Numbered from the stretch's first letter, positions 39,715-49,633 are shown. The stretch is 64,000 nucleotides of DNA from Streptomyces sp. P3 (GCF_003032475.1 NZ_CP028369.1:1364001-1428000); one strand, 5' to 3'. Numbers and translations are program-made. Notes: a model not told the origin generated them from the sequence alone.

Positions 39715-40221
39715 GTGAACCGAGCTCTCCCCGTAGTACGGCTGCGCGTCCCCACGGACGAGGACGCCGTCGCCTGGCACCGGGTCTTCGACGATCCGGA
39801 CGTCATGGAGTTCCTCGGCGGGAGATCCGCGGAGCTCTCGGTCTACGAGGAACTCACCGCCCGCCAGCGCTTGCACGACGCCGAGCGCGGCTTCTGCCTG
39901 TGGACGCTGCTGGACGCGGACGACCGGGTCATCGGGTTCGCCGGGGCCCAGCCGTGGCCGCGGGACTGGGGTCCCCGAGGAGAGATCGAGATCGGGTGGC
40001 GGATCGGCCGGGAGCACTGGGGCCGGGGATATGCCACGGCGGCCGCCCGGTCGACGCTGGAGCGGGTGCGGGCGGCCGGGGTGCCGGAGGTGGTGGCCGT
40101 GGTCGACTCGGGCAACAGACGGTCCATCGCCGTGGCCGAGCGGCTGGGGATGCGGCTCGCGGAGGCGTACCCGAGGCCCGGGACGACGCGGGAGGCCCGC
40201 TGCTACCGCCTCGCCTGGTGA
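39715..40221 (+). CDS. GNAT-family N-acetyltransferase (RimJ/RimL-like)
   Basis: Protein of 168 aa. RLRVPTDEDAVAWHRVFDDPDVMEFLGG at the start, GWRIGREHWGRGYATAA as the acetyl-CoA-binding motif A (QxxGxG equivalent HWGRGYA), and VVDSGNRRSIAVAERLGMRL as motif B. Substrate unknown. GTG 39715 is chosen behind GAAGGG; the frame is open further upstream across the promoter of the divergent reductase gene. Confidence 0.85.
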   Translation: MNRALPVVRLRVPTDEDAVAWHRVFDDPDVMEFLGGRSAELSVYEELTARQRLHDAERGFCLWTLLDADDRVIGFAGAQPWPRDWGPRGEIEIGWRIGREHWGRGYATAAARSTLERVRAAGVPEVVAVVDSGNRRSIAVAERLGMRLAEAYPRPGTTREARCYRLAW

Positions 40222-40326
40222 CGGCCCCGGTCACTCCACGTGGCCGTCGGCTACGGAAAGACACCAGACGCTTCCGGACGGCACCCCCGGGCGGTTACCC
40301 TTCCAGTACCGCTGGGGGTGACATCT

Positions 40327-40668
40327 GTGCTCATACCACCCAAAACACCCGAAGTGCGCGTACCCAGGTTCGTCGGTCTGATGGCGGTGGACGCGCGTGA
40401 GGCGGCTGCGGCGCAGGGCGTGCTGCTGGCCGCTCCGGACCGGCCCGACTTCCACCGCACGGTCGTCGACTACGTCGTACGGCAGTACCCGCCGCCCGGT
40501 GTCGAGGTGCCTCGGGGCGCCGTCGTCACCGTGTGGTTCGAGTTCCGCGAAGGGGAGGGCGGTGGAGGCGCGGGCGTGCGCGAACCGCGCGTGCCGCGGC
40601 CGGGCGGAGGCGGGCTGGAGCGCGAGCTGGACCGGCCGAAGGACCCCTTCGAGGCGATCACCGGGTGA
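40327..40668 (+). CDS. Single-PASTA-domain protein
   Basis: Protein of 113 aa. The core VRVPRFVGLMAVDAREAAAAQGVLLAAP through VVRQYPPPGVEVPRGAVVTVWF is one PASTA module (the PPPGxxVPxG turn is characteristic). Unlike kinase or PBP PASTA proteins it has no membrane anchor, signal peptide or catalytic domain, only a Gly/Arg/Glu-rich tail. GTG 40327 behind GGGGG is used; GTG 40318 is an alternative. Follows the GNAT gene by 105 bp and faces menG. Confidence 0.8.
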   Translation: MLIPPKTPEVRVPRFVGLMAVDAREAAAAQGVLLAAPDRPDFHRTVVDYVVRQYPPPGVEVPRGAVVTVWFEFREGEGGGGAGVREPRVPRPGGGGLERELDRPKDPFEAITG

Positions 40669-40775
40669 CGGCGACCCTCGGCCGACCGCGGGGGCAGCCG
40701 ACCCGCCGGTGCCGGTGACCCCGCCGGGGGCCGGTGAGAGGCATGCCCTATCACCGGCTGCGCCTCAGGCGCGTC

Positions 40776-41471
40776 TCAGGCCTCCTTGAAGCCCCGGTGC
40801 AGGGTCACCACGCCGCCCGTCAGGTTGCGCCAGGCGACCTTCGACCAGCCCGCCTTGCGCAGGTGCCCGGCGAGGGCGGCCTGGTCGGGCCAGGCACGGA
40901 TGGACTCGGCGAGGTAGACGTAGGCGTCCGGGTTCGAGGAGACCGCGCGGGCGACGGGGGGCAGGGCGCGCATCAGGTACTCGGTGTAGACGGTACGGAA
41001 CGGCGCCCAGGTGGGATGCGAGAACTCGCAGATCACGACGCGTCCGCCGGGCCGGGTCACCCGGTGCATCTCGCGCAGGGCCGCGTCGAAGTCCTGCACG
41101 TTGCGCAGGCCGAAGGAGATGGTGACGGCGTCGAACGAGTCGTCCCTGAAGGGCAGCTTCGTCGCGTCCCCGGCGGTGAACGGCAGCCAGGCGTGGTTCC
41201 TCTTGCCGACCTGGAGCATGCCGAGGGAGAAGTCGCAGGGGACGACGTACGCGCCGGTCCGCGCGAACGGGAGGGAGGAGGTGGCCGTGCCGGCGGCGAG
41301 GTCCAGGATCTTCTGCGCCGGGCGGGCGTCCACCGCCTTCGCGACCTCCTTGCGCCACCGCCGGTCCTGGCCCAGCGACAGGACGTCGTTGGTCAGGTCG
41401 TACCGTTCCGCCACGCGGTCGAACATCGAGGCGACTTCGTGGGGCTGCTTGTTCAGGGAAGCACGGGTCAC
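40776..41471 (-). CDS. menG: Demethylmenaquinone methyltransferase
   Basis: Protein of 231 aa. UbiE/MenG signatures [19 protein letters not shown] and [22 protein letters not shown]...SIRAWPDQ. The SAM site is [16 protein letters not shown] and the second signature [24 protein letters not shown]. It catalyses the final C-methylation of the naphthoquinone ring. GTG start at 41471. Preceded, in the same orientation, by a broken membrane-protein gene 12 bp away. Confidence 0.95.
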   Translation of the reverse strand: MTRASLNKQPHEVASMFDRVAERYDLTNDVLSLGQDRRWRKEVAKAVDARPAQKILDLAAGTATSSLPFARTGAYVVPCDFSLGMLQVGKRNHAWLPFTAGDATKLPFRDDSFDAVTISFGLRNVQDFDAALREMHRVTRPGGRVVICEFSHPTWAPFRTVYTEYLMRALPPVARAVSSNPDAYVYLAESIRAWPDQAALAGHLRKAGWSKVAWRNLTGGVVTLHRGFKEA

Positions 41472-41483
41472 CCGGTCATTGTG

Positions 41484-41802
41484 TCAGCCCCTTCCGCGCC
41501 GGCTCACGGCAGGAGCCTCGGCTGCCCTGCGCGCCGCCACGTCCTTCACCCATCCGCACAGCAGCACGAAGACGCCGATCAGCAGCCGGCCCACGCCGAA
41601 CATGAACCACCGGCTCTCCAGCGGCAGGTACGTCTCGAACGCGGGGACGTCCCGGAGACGGCGGCACCGGCACGGATGTCGGGGCCCGCGGGTACCGGAG
41701 GATCTCCCAGGCCTGCCCGCCCCGGGCGTTCCCCGACGGGTCGCCCGGCGCCACCGCCCAGGGGACGATCTCCCGGCCCGGCATCCAGCCGTGGCCCGGC
41801 AT
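41484..41802 (-). pseudogene. Small membrane protein gene broken by a frameshift
   Basis: One frame from ATG 41802 gives MPGHGWMPGREIVPWAVAP then DPSGNARGGQAWEILRYPRAP and degenerates. A second frame resumes near 41660 with FETYLPLESRWFMFGVGRLL, then IGVFVLLCGWVKDVAARRAAE, and ends at 41484. The halves look like the N-terminal soluble part and the C-terminal single transmembrane helix of one ~100-residue protein. A one-base change between about 41640 and 41700 would join them. Either a recent pseudogene or a sequencing error. Function unknown; its last bases are 12 bp from menG. Confidence 0.6.
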
Positions 41803-42215
41803 CGCCAGGACGACGAGGACACCCCGGCGGAGGTGCCCTCACGTTTGCGGTCGCGACGGCTGCCGCGACTGGGCGGCACGGCTTTCGACGACGGGCCGGG
41901 ATCGCGTCGACCGGATATCGGGAGACCTCTACGTGAGCCGAACTCTTCGCTGCATATGAGAGACCCGTGAGAGACACACGAGTCCGTCAGCTTCCCGGGA
42001 GATATCCGAAAGCCCTGCACAACTCCGTTCTCTTACAGGAGCGTTGATTGTCCATCTTTTGGCGGACGGATATCGCGTTCTGCGCGCTTGCGTCCCCGAA
42101 CCGACTGTGTGCCCACTGTTCCCACGCGATCCGCCGAGATATGAGAGATTCCCCGTCCGGGAACGCACATGGTTTCCCGTCCGAGGCGGAAACCACGAAA
42201 GCTGGTGCATACGCA
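41803..42215. other. Gene-free region upstream of the GH18 lipoprotein gene
   Basis: Lower GC from about 41925 to 42200, as expected for a promoter region. It contains a short TCGGGAGA/GAGAGAC-rich stretch. A frame continuous with the lipoprotein runs back to 42048 but lacks a ribosome site. Nothing else is recognised. Confidence 0.5.
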
Positions 42216-43265
42216 ATGAGGAGTCTCCTGGTGCCGACGGCCGGGGTCGCCTGCCTGATCGCCCTGACGCTGGCGGGATGCTCCGCACAATCCGGCGGCA
42301 CCTCGGACGCGGCGCCCGCGGCCACCGGCCGGGCCGGCGGGCGGTCCGCGAGCGGCTCGCCGTCCACGAGTCCCGAGGAGTCCGGCACCGGCACCGGCTA
42401 CGCGCCCTACGTGAGCGCGGGCGAAGCCTCCGGCAACGATTCGGCAGGCTCCCCGACGACGTACAACCTGGCGTTCGTCATCGCCGACGGCCGTGACTGC
42501 ACACCGAAGTGGAACGGCGTCGACGCCATCGGGGACAAGGCGGTGAGGTCCCGCATCTCCGCGTTGAAGAAGACGGGTGCCACGGTGCGCGTCTCCTTCG
42601 GCGGAGCGTCCGGCACGGAACTGGCGGCCGCCTGCGACAGCGCGTCCGCCCTCGCGAAGGCGTACGGCGAGGCGCTCGACGCGGCCGGCTCCACGCAGGC
42701 CGACTTCGACGTCGAGGGCGACGAGTTGACCGACTCCGGCTCGATCGCCCTGCGCTCCTCGGCGATCGCCGCACTGCAGAAACAACGGCCGGATCTGGAG
42801 GTCACCTTCACACTCCCGGTGATGCCCTCCGGGCTGGATTCCGACAGCCTGGCGCTGCTGGCGTCGGCGAACAGGTACGACGTCCGGGTCTTGACCGTCA
42901 ACCTCATGACCATGAACTACAGCGAGTCGTACGCCGGTGACATGGGCGGATACGCGGTCACCTCGGCGACGGCCGCGCAGGCGCAGCTGAAGAAGGCGTT
43001 CGGGACGGACGACCGGGCCGCATGGCGGGGAATGGCGCTCACGTCGATGATCGGCACGAACGACGTCGACAACGAGACGTTCACACTCGCAGACGCGGCC
43101 CAGGTGCGGGCGTTCGCCGAGGAGAAGGGCATCGCGTGGGTGTCGATGTGGTCGACGTTCCGGGATCGGGAGTGCGAGGCCGGCGCCGCCACGGACGACG
43201 CGTTGACCGACTGCAGTGGGGTCGAGCAGGAGGACGGGGCGTTCGCGGAGGCGTTCTCACGGTAG
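42216..43265 (+). CDS. Chitinase-like (GH18-type) lipoprotein
   Basis: Protein of 349 aa. Lipoprotein signal with lipobox LTLAGC (C22), then a Ser/Gly/Thr linker, then a TIM-barrel-like domain from about 75: YNLAFVIADGRDCTPKWNG, VRVSFGGASGTEL (GH18 SxGG motif), and ADFDVEGDEL carrying the putative acid Glu of the DxxDxDxE motif. VLTVNLMTMNYSES and AWVSMWSTFRDREC follow. This matches actinobacterial chitinase-like proteins; in several the target is not chitin. Anchored outside the membrane. ATG 42216 is close to GCATACGCA with no strong ribosome site. Confidence 0.82.
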   Translation: MRSLLVPTAGVACLIALTLAGCSAQSGGTSDAAPAATGRAGGRSASGSPSTSPEESGTGTGYAPYVSAGEASGNDSAGSPTTYNLAFVIADGRDCTPKWNGVDAIGDKAVRSRISALKKTGATVRVSFGGASGTELAAACDSASALAKAYGEALDAAGSTQADFDVEGDELTDSGSIALRSSAIAALQKQRPDLEVTFTLPVMPSGLDSDSLALLASANRYDVRVLTVNLMTMNYSESYAGDMGGYAVTSATAAQAQLKKAFGTDDRAAWRGMALTSMIGTNDVDNETFTLADAAQVRAFAEEKGIAWVSMWSTFRDRECEAGAATDDALTDCSGVEQEDGAFAEAFSR

Positions 43266-43365
43266 AACACGGGGACTTCGACACCGCGTGCCGACCGCGG
43301 GTTCGCCGTGGCAGGTCACCCGGTCCTCCGCGTCCCTCCCCCGCGCCCCTGACGCGGCGGCGCCC

Positions 43366-43971
43366 TCACCTGCGCCGGTAGACGAGGCGGCCGTCCGCCA
43401 CCGTGGCCACGCACGTGCCCGCGCCGCGCTCCGCGAGTTCGGCCTCGTCCCGTACGTCGAACACCGCGAACCGGGCCGCGGAATTCCGCTCCCTCGGACG
43501 GGCGAACTCCACCGGGATCCCGGCGGCGTACGGGTCGAGCGAGGGTGTCCCGCCGGGACGTCCGATCCGGCCCATGCCCGCCAGCGCCGACCGGTGCAGG
43601 GCCTCCCGCACCGCGCGGTTGCGCAGGTCCTCGCAGGCCGCCCTGACCGTGCCGTGCGCCAGCATCCGCTGCACACAGCGCCGGACGCTCGCGCTCCAGC
43701 GGGCGTCGTCCATGGCGAGGGCCGCCAGCGCCTCGCCGGTCAACGGCTCGACGCCCAGTTCGTCGGCCTCGCGGGGGTCCGGGTGGTACGCCTCCTCCAG
43801 CAGCTCGTTGCCGTGCAGGTTGATCAGCCCCGGGGTGAGGATGCCGGGCCACGTCCGCAGGCGCGCGCCCGGATGGGCGGCGACGAGTTCCTCCCGGGAC
43901 CCGACGTCGGCGATCCACGCACCCCTGACGGCGAGCGCCCGGCCCCGGGAATCCGCGTGAACGGTCAGCAT
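43366..43971 (-). CDS. Short amidohydrolase (imidazolonepropionase-like) protein
   Basis: Protein of 201 aa. It begins with the composite-domain start of amidohydrolases (VRGAWIADVGSREELVAAHP and WPGILTPGLINLHGNELLEEAYHP) and ends with TCVATVADGRLVYRRR, the closing strand of the same small domain. The catalytic barrel between them is reduced to ~110 residues. The metal-binding HxH motif is absent: LINLHGNE replaces LVNxHxH. A hydrolase function is therefore doubtful. It follows mqnC by 7 bp on the same strand, so it may assist the menaquinone pathway or be a binding protein. Confidence 0.7.
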   Translation of the reverse strand: MLTVHADSRGRALAVRGAWIADVGSREELVAAHPGARLRTWPGILTPGLINLHGNELLEEAYHPDPREADELGVEPLTGEALAALAMDDARWSASVRRCVQRMLAHGTVRAACEDLRNRAVREALHRSALAGMGRIGRPGGTPSLDPYAAGIPVEFARPRERNSAARFAVFDVRDEAELAERGAGTCVATVADGRLVYRRR

Positions 43972-43978
43972 GCGGCGG

Positions 43979-45178
43979 CTAGTTGGAAGCCAGCAGCTTG
44001 AGCTCGGGGTGGGCCGTGCCGCCCTCGATCGCCGTGGACGAGATGTGGGACATGACCCGCTCGTCGACCGGGTCGTTCGCCGGGTCGTCGTGCACGACGA
44101 GGTGCTCGTACGTCGTGGCGCGCTGGGCCGGGACCCGGTCCGCCTTCCTGATCAGATCGATGATCTCCAGGCGGTTGGAGCGGTGCTTGGCACCGGCCGA
44201 GGAGACGACGTTCTCCTCCAGCATGATCGAGCCGAGGTCGTCGGCGCCGTAGTGCAGGGAGAGCTGGCCGACCTCCTTGCCCGTCGTCAGCCAGGAGCCC
44301 TGGATGTGCCGCACGTTGTCGAGGAACAGGCGGGCGACCGCGATGATCCGCAGGTACTCGAAGAGGGTCGTCTGGGTGCGGCCCTTGAGGTGGTTGTTCT
44401 CGGGCTGGTACGTGTACGGGATGAAGGCGCGGAAGCCGCCCGTGCGGTCCTGCACGTCACGGATCATCCGCAGGTGCTCGATGCGTTCGGCGTTGGTCTC
44501 GCCGGTGCCCATCAGCATGGTGGACGTCGACTCGACGCCCAGTTTGTGCGCGGTCTCCATGATCTCCAGCCAGCGCTCGCCGGACTCCTTGAGCGGGGCG
44601 ATCGCCTTGCGCGGCCGGGCGGGCAGCAGCTCGGCGCCGGCGCCCGCGAAGGAGTCGAGGCCGGCCGCGTGGATCCGGGTGATGGCCTCCTCCACGCCCA
44701 CCTTCGAGATCCGCGCCATGTGCTCGACCTCGGACGCGCCCAGCGAGTGGATCACCAGCTGCGGGAACGCCTGCTTGATGGCGGAGAAGTGCCGCTCGTA
44801 GTACTCGACGCCGTAGTCCGGGTGGTGGCCGCCCTGGAACATGATCTGGGTGCCGCCGAGCTCGACGGTCTCCGCGCAGCGGCGCAGGATGTCGTCGAGG
44901 TCGCGGGTCCAGCCCTTGGCCGTGTCCTTGGGTGCCGCGTAGAAGGCGCAGAACCTGCACGCCGTGACGCACACGTTGGTGTAGTTGATGTTCCGCTCGA
45001 TGATGTACGTCGCGATGTGCTCGGTCCCCGCGTACAGACGACGGCGTACGGCGTCGGCGGCGGCGCCCAGCGCGTGCAGCGGGGCGTCGCGGTAGAGGTC
45101 GAGAGCCTCTTCGGGGGTGATCCGCCCACCGGCGGCGGCACGGTCGAGGACGGACTGAAGTTCGGCCTTCTCGGTCAC
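43979..45178 (-). CDS. mqnC: Cyclic dehypoxanthine futalosine synthase
   Basis: Protein of 399 aa. Radical-SAM cluster motif C70-x3-C74-x2-C77 in YTNVCVTACRFCAFY. Strong family blocks are GGTQIMFQGGHHPDYGVEYY, HIQGSWLTTGKEVGQLSLHYGADDLGS and MLEENVVSSAGAKH. It forms the spiro ring of cyclic DHFL from dehypoxanthine futalosine in the futalosine route to menaquinone. Start taken as GTG 45178 (AGGGA upstream); a TTG at 45199 would add seven residues. Its unusually small downstream partner is an amidohydrolase-like gene. Confidence 0.96.
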   Translation of the reverse strand: MTEKAELQSVLDRAAAGGRITPEEALDLYRDAPLHALGAAADAVRRRLYAGTEHIATYIIERNINYTNVCVTACRFCAFYAAPKDTAKGWTRDLDDILRRCAETVELGGTQIMFQGGHHPDYGVEYYERHFSAIKQAFPQLVIHSLGASEVEHMARISKVGVEEAITRIHAAGLDSFAGAGAELLPARPRKAIAPLKESGERWLEIMETAHKLGVESTSTMLMGTGETNAERIEHLRMIRDVQDRTGGFRAFIPYTYQPENNHLKGRTQTTLFEYLRIIAVARLFLDNVRHIQGSWLTTGKEVGQLSLHYGADDLGSIMLEENVVSSAGAKHRSNRLEIIDLIRKADRVPAQRATTYEHLVVHDDPANDPVDERVMSHISSTAIEGGTAHPELKLLASN

Positions 45179-45251
45179 CGGGAGCGTCCCTTTCGTCAAG
45201 GGTTGTGGACAGACCGATCCAGCCTACGCCAGCCTTCCCGGCGCCCCGACC

Positions 45252-46121
45252 TCAGGCCGCGTACGCGCCGACCAGCAGCCCGGCGAACGTCCCCACCAGC
45301 ATGAACGGCCCGAAGGCGATCAGCGTCCCGCGACCCGCCCGCCCCACGACGGACAGCACACCGCCGTACAGCGCGCCGAACAGGAACGCGGCGAACGTGC
45401 CCAGCATGACGGTCGGCCAGCCGTACCAGCCGAGGACGGCGCCCATGCCGAGCGCGAGCTTCACGTCGCCGAAGGCCATGCCGCCGGGGTTGACGAGGTG
45501 CAGCACGAGGTAGCCGGCGCCGAGGGCGAGCGCGCCCAGCAGTGCCGTCGTCCAGTGGCCGGCGTGCTCGGGGAGCAGCGCGGCCAGACCCAGCAGGGCG
45601 AGGGCGGCGACCGCGAGCGGGAGGGTGAGCGGGTCGGGCAGCCGCCGCACCCGTACGTCGACGACGGCCAGCAGCACCCCGACCGGAGCGAGCACCAGCC
45701 ACACGGCCGACTCGGGCCGCACACCGGTCGCCACGGCGAGCGCGGCGCACACGAGCGCGGTGAGGACGGGGAGGAGAAGGGCGCCGGGGGCGACGGTGTC
45801 GGCGCAACGGCGACAGCGTGCGCGTCCGAGCCAGCCCCGCATCGGATGCCCGGCCGGGCAGGCCGCCCGCCAGCCGCCGACCCCCTCCGCCTGCCCGTCC
45901 AGCCCTCGCCGCACATCCGGTGCATCCGGTGCATCAGACGCTTCCGGCCCGTCCGGCCCCGCCCGCTCGGCCTGTTCGTCCCGTTCCTCGGTCTGTTCGT
46001 CCCGCTCCTCCTCCGGCGGCACGGAGAAGCGGTAGGCGGCGCGCGGCAGCAGGGCGCCTGTCACGGCGCCCCACAGCGCGGCGACGGCGGCCAGCGTCAG
46101 GTCGCTGGGAGGTGTGGTCAT
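45252..46121 (-). CDS. Prepilin peptidase (A24 family), solitary
   Basis: Protein of 289 aa. An N-terminal helix, a long acidic Glu/Asp-rich loop (about 40-80, EEERDEQTEERDEQ) and one retained cysteine pair (CRRC) precede seven hydrophobic helices. The two aspartyl catalytic sites are visible: AVVDVRVRRLPD and GMAFGDVKLALGMG. Typical A24 enzymes process type IV pilin or Flp prepilins; no pilin or tad gene is in the window. ATG 46121; MTTPPSDLTL. Confidence 0.85.
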   Translation of the reverse strand: MTTPPSDLTLAAVAALWGAVTGALLPRAAYRFSVPPEEERDEQTEERDEQAERAGPDGPEASDAPDAPDVRRGLDGQAEGVGGWRAACPAGHPMRGWLGRARCRRCADTVAPGALLLPVLTALVCAALAVATGVRPESAVWLVLAPVGVLLAVVDVRVRRLPDPLTLPLAVAALALLGLAALLPEHAGHWTTALLGALALGAGYLVLHLVNPGGMAFGDVKLALGMGAVLGWYGWPTVMLGTFAAFLFGALYGGVLSVVGRAGRGTLIAFGPFMLVGTFAGLLVGAYAA

Positions 46122-46203
46122 CGTCAGAGATCGTAGGGACAAGGGGAGGGACGGGCACGGAATCCGTCGGCACGACGCCGTCCGCCCCGCCTTCCCGTCG
46201 CGG

Positions 46204-48063
46204 CTATTCGACCTTCGACATACGTGCGACCGGGTTGCCCTCCGCCGCGCTGTCGGAGGTGTAGGTCAGGTCGTCGCCGGTCGGGGTCAACCGGATCGGG
46301 TGCGGCTTCGGATTGCAGCCGCCGTGGTTGTCCGCGACGCCCACGGACGTGGCGACGACCTCCTTCGCCGTCACCTGCTTCAGCGTCAGGACGTCGACGC
46401 AGACGCCGCCGAGCACGTCCGTCTGGCGCAGCTCCCCCAGTTTCCCGCCGACGACCGCCTGTTGGACCGTCACCCGGAACGTGCCCATCGGGAGGGCGCC
46501 GTCGAGGCCGCTGCCCTGCCCCTCCCAGGTGCCGACGTACCGGGCGGGGAGCGCGGCGGCCGACGAACCGTCGGTGGCTCCGGGACTCGCCGTGGGTGAC
46601 TGCCCCCCGGTGGCGCCGGGGGTCGCCGCGGCCGTCGGCATCGGGGAGTACGCGTCGCTGCCGGCCTCGGTGTCCTGGCCACCGTCGTCCGGCAGCAGGT
46701 GGAACAGCAGCACCGAGCCGACCGTCACCGCCGCCATCGCGCCCGCGACCGCCAGCGCGACGGTGCAGCTCAGCCGCCGCCCGCGACCGCCCTCGCCCGG
46801 CGTCGCACTGCCCGCCACGGTGACCGAGAGCCGGCCGCGACCGTCGGAACCACCGGCGTGTTCGGAACGTTCTGAGCGTGCGGAAGGTCCTGAAGGTGCG
46901 GCATCGGCGGTCGCGGGCCCGGCGTCCCTCGGCGTCGGCACGGGCACGGCAACGGAGCGGTCGGCGCGGCCCGCCGGAGTGGCCGGAGTCGCGGGGATCG
47001 CGTCCATCACCGGTGGCGGCCCGAACACCCCCGGCGAGGCCTGCGGTTCGCCTGCCGAGGCGCTGCCCGACGGCGCTCCCGTGGGCTCCCCCGACGTCAG
47101 CGCCGCGCTGGCGAACCCGACCGGACCGGACGCGGCGGGCTCCGCGCCGGCGTGCGTGCCCTCCAGGTTCAGCAACTGGACGGCGCTGCGTCCCAGCTGT
47201 TCCACCAGCGCTCCCGGCAGCCAGCCGGCCGCCACCAGCCGGGCCGCGCCCTCGGGCGCGAGACGCCGGGCCACCTCCGCGGGGGACGGCCGCGCGGCCG
47301 GGTCCTTGGCGAGGCAGGCCTCTGCGACCGCCCGCAGTTCACCGCGCAGCCCGCCCTCCGGCGAGCCGAACTCCGGTTCCTCGTGCACCACCTTGTAGAG
47401 GAGCGCGGCCGACGAGTCACCGGGGAACGGGGACTGACCGGTCGCCGCGTACACCAGCACCGCGCCGAGCGAGAAGACGTCGGCCGCGCCGGACGCACCC
47501 CTGCCGAGGATCTGTTCCGGGGCCATGTAGCCGGGCGAACCGACCGAGACGCCGGTCGAGGTGAGCGAGGCGGTGCCGTCGGTCGCGCGGGCGATGCCGA
47601 AGTCGATCAGCAGCGGGCCGTCCACGGTCAGCAGCACGTTGGACGGCTTGACGTCCCGGTGCACCAGGCCCAGTTCGTGCACCGTGCCGAGGGCCTCCGC
47701 GAGGCCGGCGCCCAGCACGCGCACCGAGTGCTCGGGCAGCGCCCCGCCGGACGCGACCGCCGCGGCCAGGGACGGTCCGGCCGCGTATCCGGTGGCCACC
47801 CAGGGCACCGTCGCCTCCGGGTCGGCGTCCAGGACCGGCGCGGTCCACGCCCCGCCGACCCGTCTCGCGGCCTCCACCTCGCGCCGGAAGCGGGCGCGGA
47901 ACTCCTCGTCGAGCGCGAGGTGCGGATGCACGATCTTCACGGCCACCGTGCGGCCGCCGGCGCTGCGGCCGAGGTAGACCCGGCCCATGCCGCCTGAGCC
48001 CAGCCGGCCGAGCAGCCGGTAGGGCCCCACGGTCGTGGGTTCACCGTCTCCGAGCGGTTGCAT
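46204..48063 (-). CDS. Membrane Ser/Thr protein kinase with an extracytoplasmic C-terminal domain
   Basis: Protein of 619 aa. The N-terminal PknB-type kinase (about 14-275) has the glycine loop LGSGGMGRVYLG, K43, E62, catalytic D137 (HRDVKPSN) and D154 (DFG), and a regular activation segment GSPGYMAPEQ. A Pro/Ser/Ala linker leads to one transmembrane helix (about 420-445). A Thr/Ser/Pro-rich stalk and a ~100-residue C-terminal domain follow (YVGTWEGQGSGLDGALPMGTFRVTVQQAVVG), with two Cys in CVDVL and GGCNP. The outer domain may sense a signal. ATG 48063 behind a GGGGGG-rich site. It is 38 bp from mqnA. Confidence 0.93.
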   Translation of the reverse strand: MQPLGDGEPTTVGPYRLLGRLGSGGMGRVYLGRSAGGRTVAVKIVHPHLALDEEFRARFRREVEAARRVGGAWTAPVLDADPEATVPWVATGYAAGPSLAAAVASGGALPEHSVRVLGAGLAEALGTVHELGLVHRDVKPSNVLLTVDGPLLIDFGIARATDGTASLTSTGVSVGSPGYMAPEQILGRGASGAADVFSLGAVLVYAATGQSPFPGDSSAALLYKVVHEEPEFGSPEGGLRGELRAVAEACLAKDPAARPSPAEVARRLAPEGAARLVAAGWLPGALVEQLGRSAVQLLNLEGTHAGAEPAASGPVGFASAALTSGEPTGAPSGSASAGEPQASPGVFGPPPVMDAIPATPATPAGRADRSVAVPVPTPRDAGPATADAAPSGPSARSERSEHAGGSDGRGRLSVTVAGSATPGEGGRGRRLSCTVALAVAGAMAAVTVGSVLLFHLLPDDGGQDTEAGSDAYSPMPTAAATPGATGGQSPTASPGATDGSSAAALPARYVGTWEGQGSGLDGALPMGTFRVTVQQAVVGGKLGELRQTDVLGGVCVDVLTLKQVTAKEVVATSVGVADNHGGCNPKPHPIRLTPTGDDLTYTSDSAAEGNPVARMSKVE

Positions 48064-48101
48064 AGGCGCCACCCCCCTCCCCGTCAGGACTCCGTAGGAG
48101 A

Positions 48102-48968
<867 letters not shown>

Positions 48969-49061
48969 CTAGACCCCTTCGGGTACGCTGCGGACTCCGA
49001 CCCCCGAGTCAACCCCTTTCATGGATCTTCAAACGTCCGAGTGACGTGATCTTGACCTCTA

Positions 49062-49089
49062 TTGCTTCCGGCTGCCCACATGCTAGGCT
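49062..49089 (+). promoter_or_regulatory. Promoter of the cold-shock gene
   Basis: TTGCTT (49062-49067), a 16-bp spacer, and TAGGCT (49084-49089) with an extended TG motif just upstream of the -10. RNA would start near 49096, giving a ~150-nt leader, as is usual for cspA-type genes. A TTGACC at 49052-49057 is too far for a standard spacing. Confidence 0.6.
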
Positions 49090-49247
49090 CGCCGCAAGTT
49101 GCAGTTTGGTTTCCCTTGCAGTACAGAGCCTGCGGAGCATGTAACCGCGGGCTCTCGTCGTTTTCAGACGTATGCAGTTGTGCGGCACTTGCTTTCACGC
49201 TTGCAGGGTTCTGGAGCAGGGCAACCCTTTGGGCCCAAGGAGGGCTT

Positions 49248-49451
49248 ATGGCTACCGGAACCGTGAAGTGGTTCAACGCCGAAAAGGGCTTTGGCTTCAT
49301 CGCCCAGGAAGGCGGCGGCCCCGACGTCTTCGTCCACTACTCCGCGATCAACGCGCAGGGCTTCCGCTCGCTCGAGGAGAACCAGCAGGTCTCCTTCGAC
49401 GTGACGCAGGGCCCGAAGGGTCCCCAGGCGGAGAACGTCACCCCCGTCTGA
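49248..49451 (+). CDS. Cold-shock protein (CspA/CspB-type RNA chaperone)
   Basis: Protein of 67 aa, one cold-shock domain. It carries [27 protein letters not shown], with RNP1 (KGFGFI) and RNP2 (VFVHY). A beta-barrel that binds single-stranded RNA and DNA. ATG 49248 with AAGGAGGG ribosome site and a long structured leader. The stop is followed by a strong terminator, so it is monocistronic. Close to the ScoF-type proteins of Streptomyces. Confidence 0.96.
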   Translation: MATGTVKWFNAEKGFGFIAQEGGGPDVFVHYSAINAQGFRSLEENQQVSFDVTQGPKGPQAENVTPV

Positions 49452-49491
49452 TCTTCACACCCTGAGATCGCAAGTCTGAGAGCAGTACCCA

Positions 49492-49523
49492 AGGAGCCCT
49501 GTGCCTTTCGGCACGGGGCTCCT
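49492..49523 (+). terminator. Hairpin terminator after the cold-shock gene
   Basis: AGGAGCCCTGTGCC pairs with GGCACGGGGCTCCT around a TTTC loop, 14 base pairs with one G-T pair. No U-run follows. Downstream, to 49725, lies a GCCGGGCACCG-type repeat cluster (49634-49672) and no gene. Confidence 0.9.
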
Positions 49524-49633
49524 GCCTTTCCCGTGGGCTCTCGGACTGTCGGCTGTCGGGCGGTCGGCTTTCGGGCGGTCGGGCTGTCCGCCCTCGGTCT
49601 CGGACTCGGACTCGGTCTTCGGCACTCCGCCCT

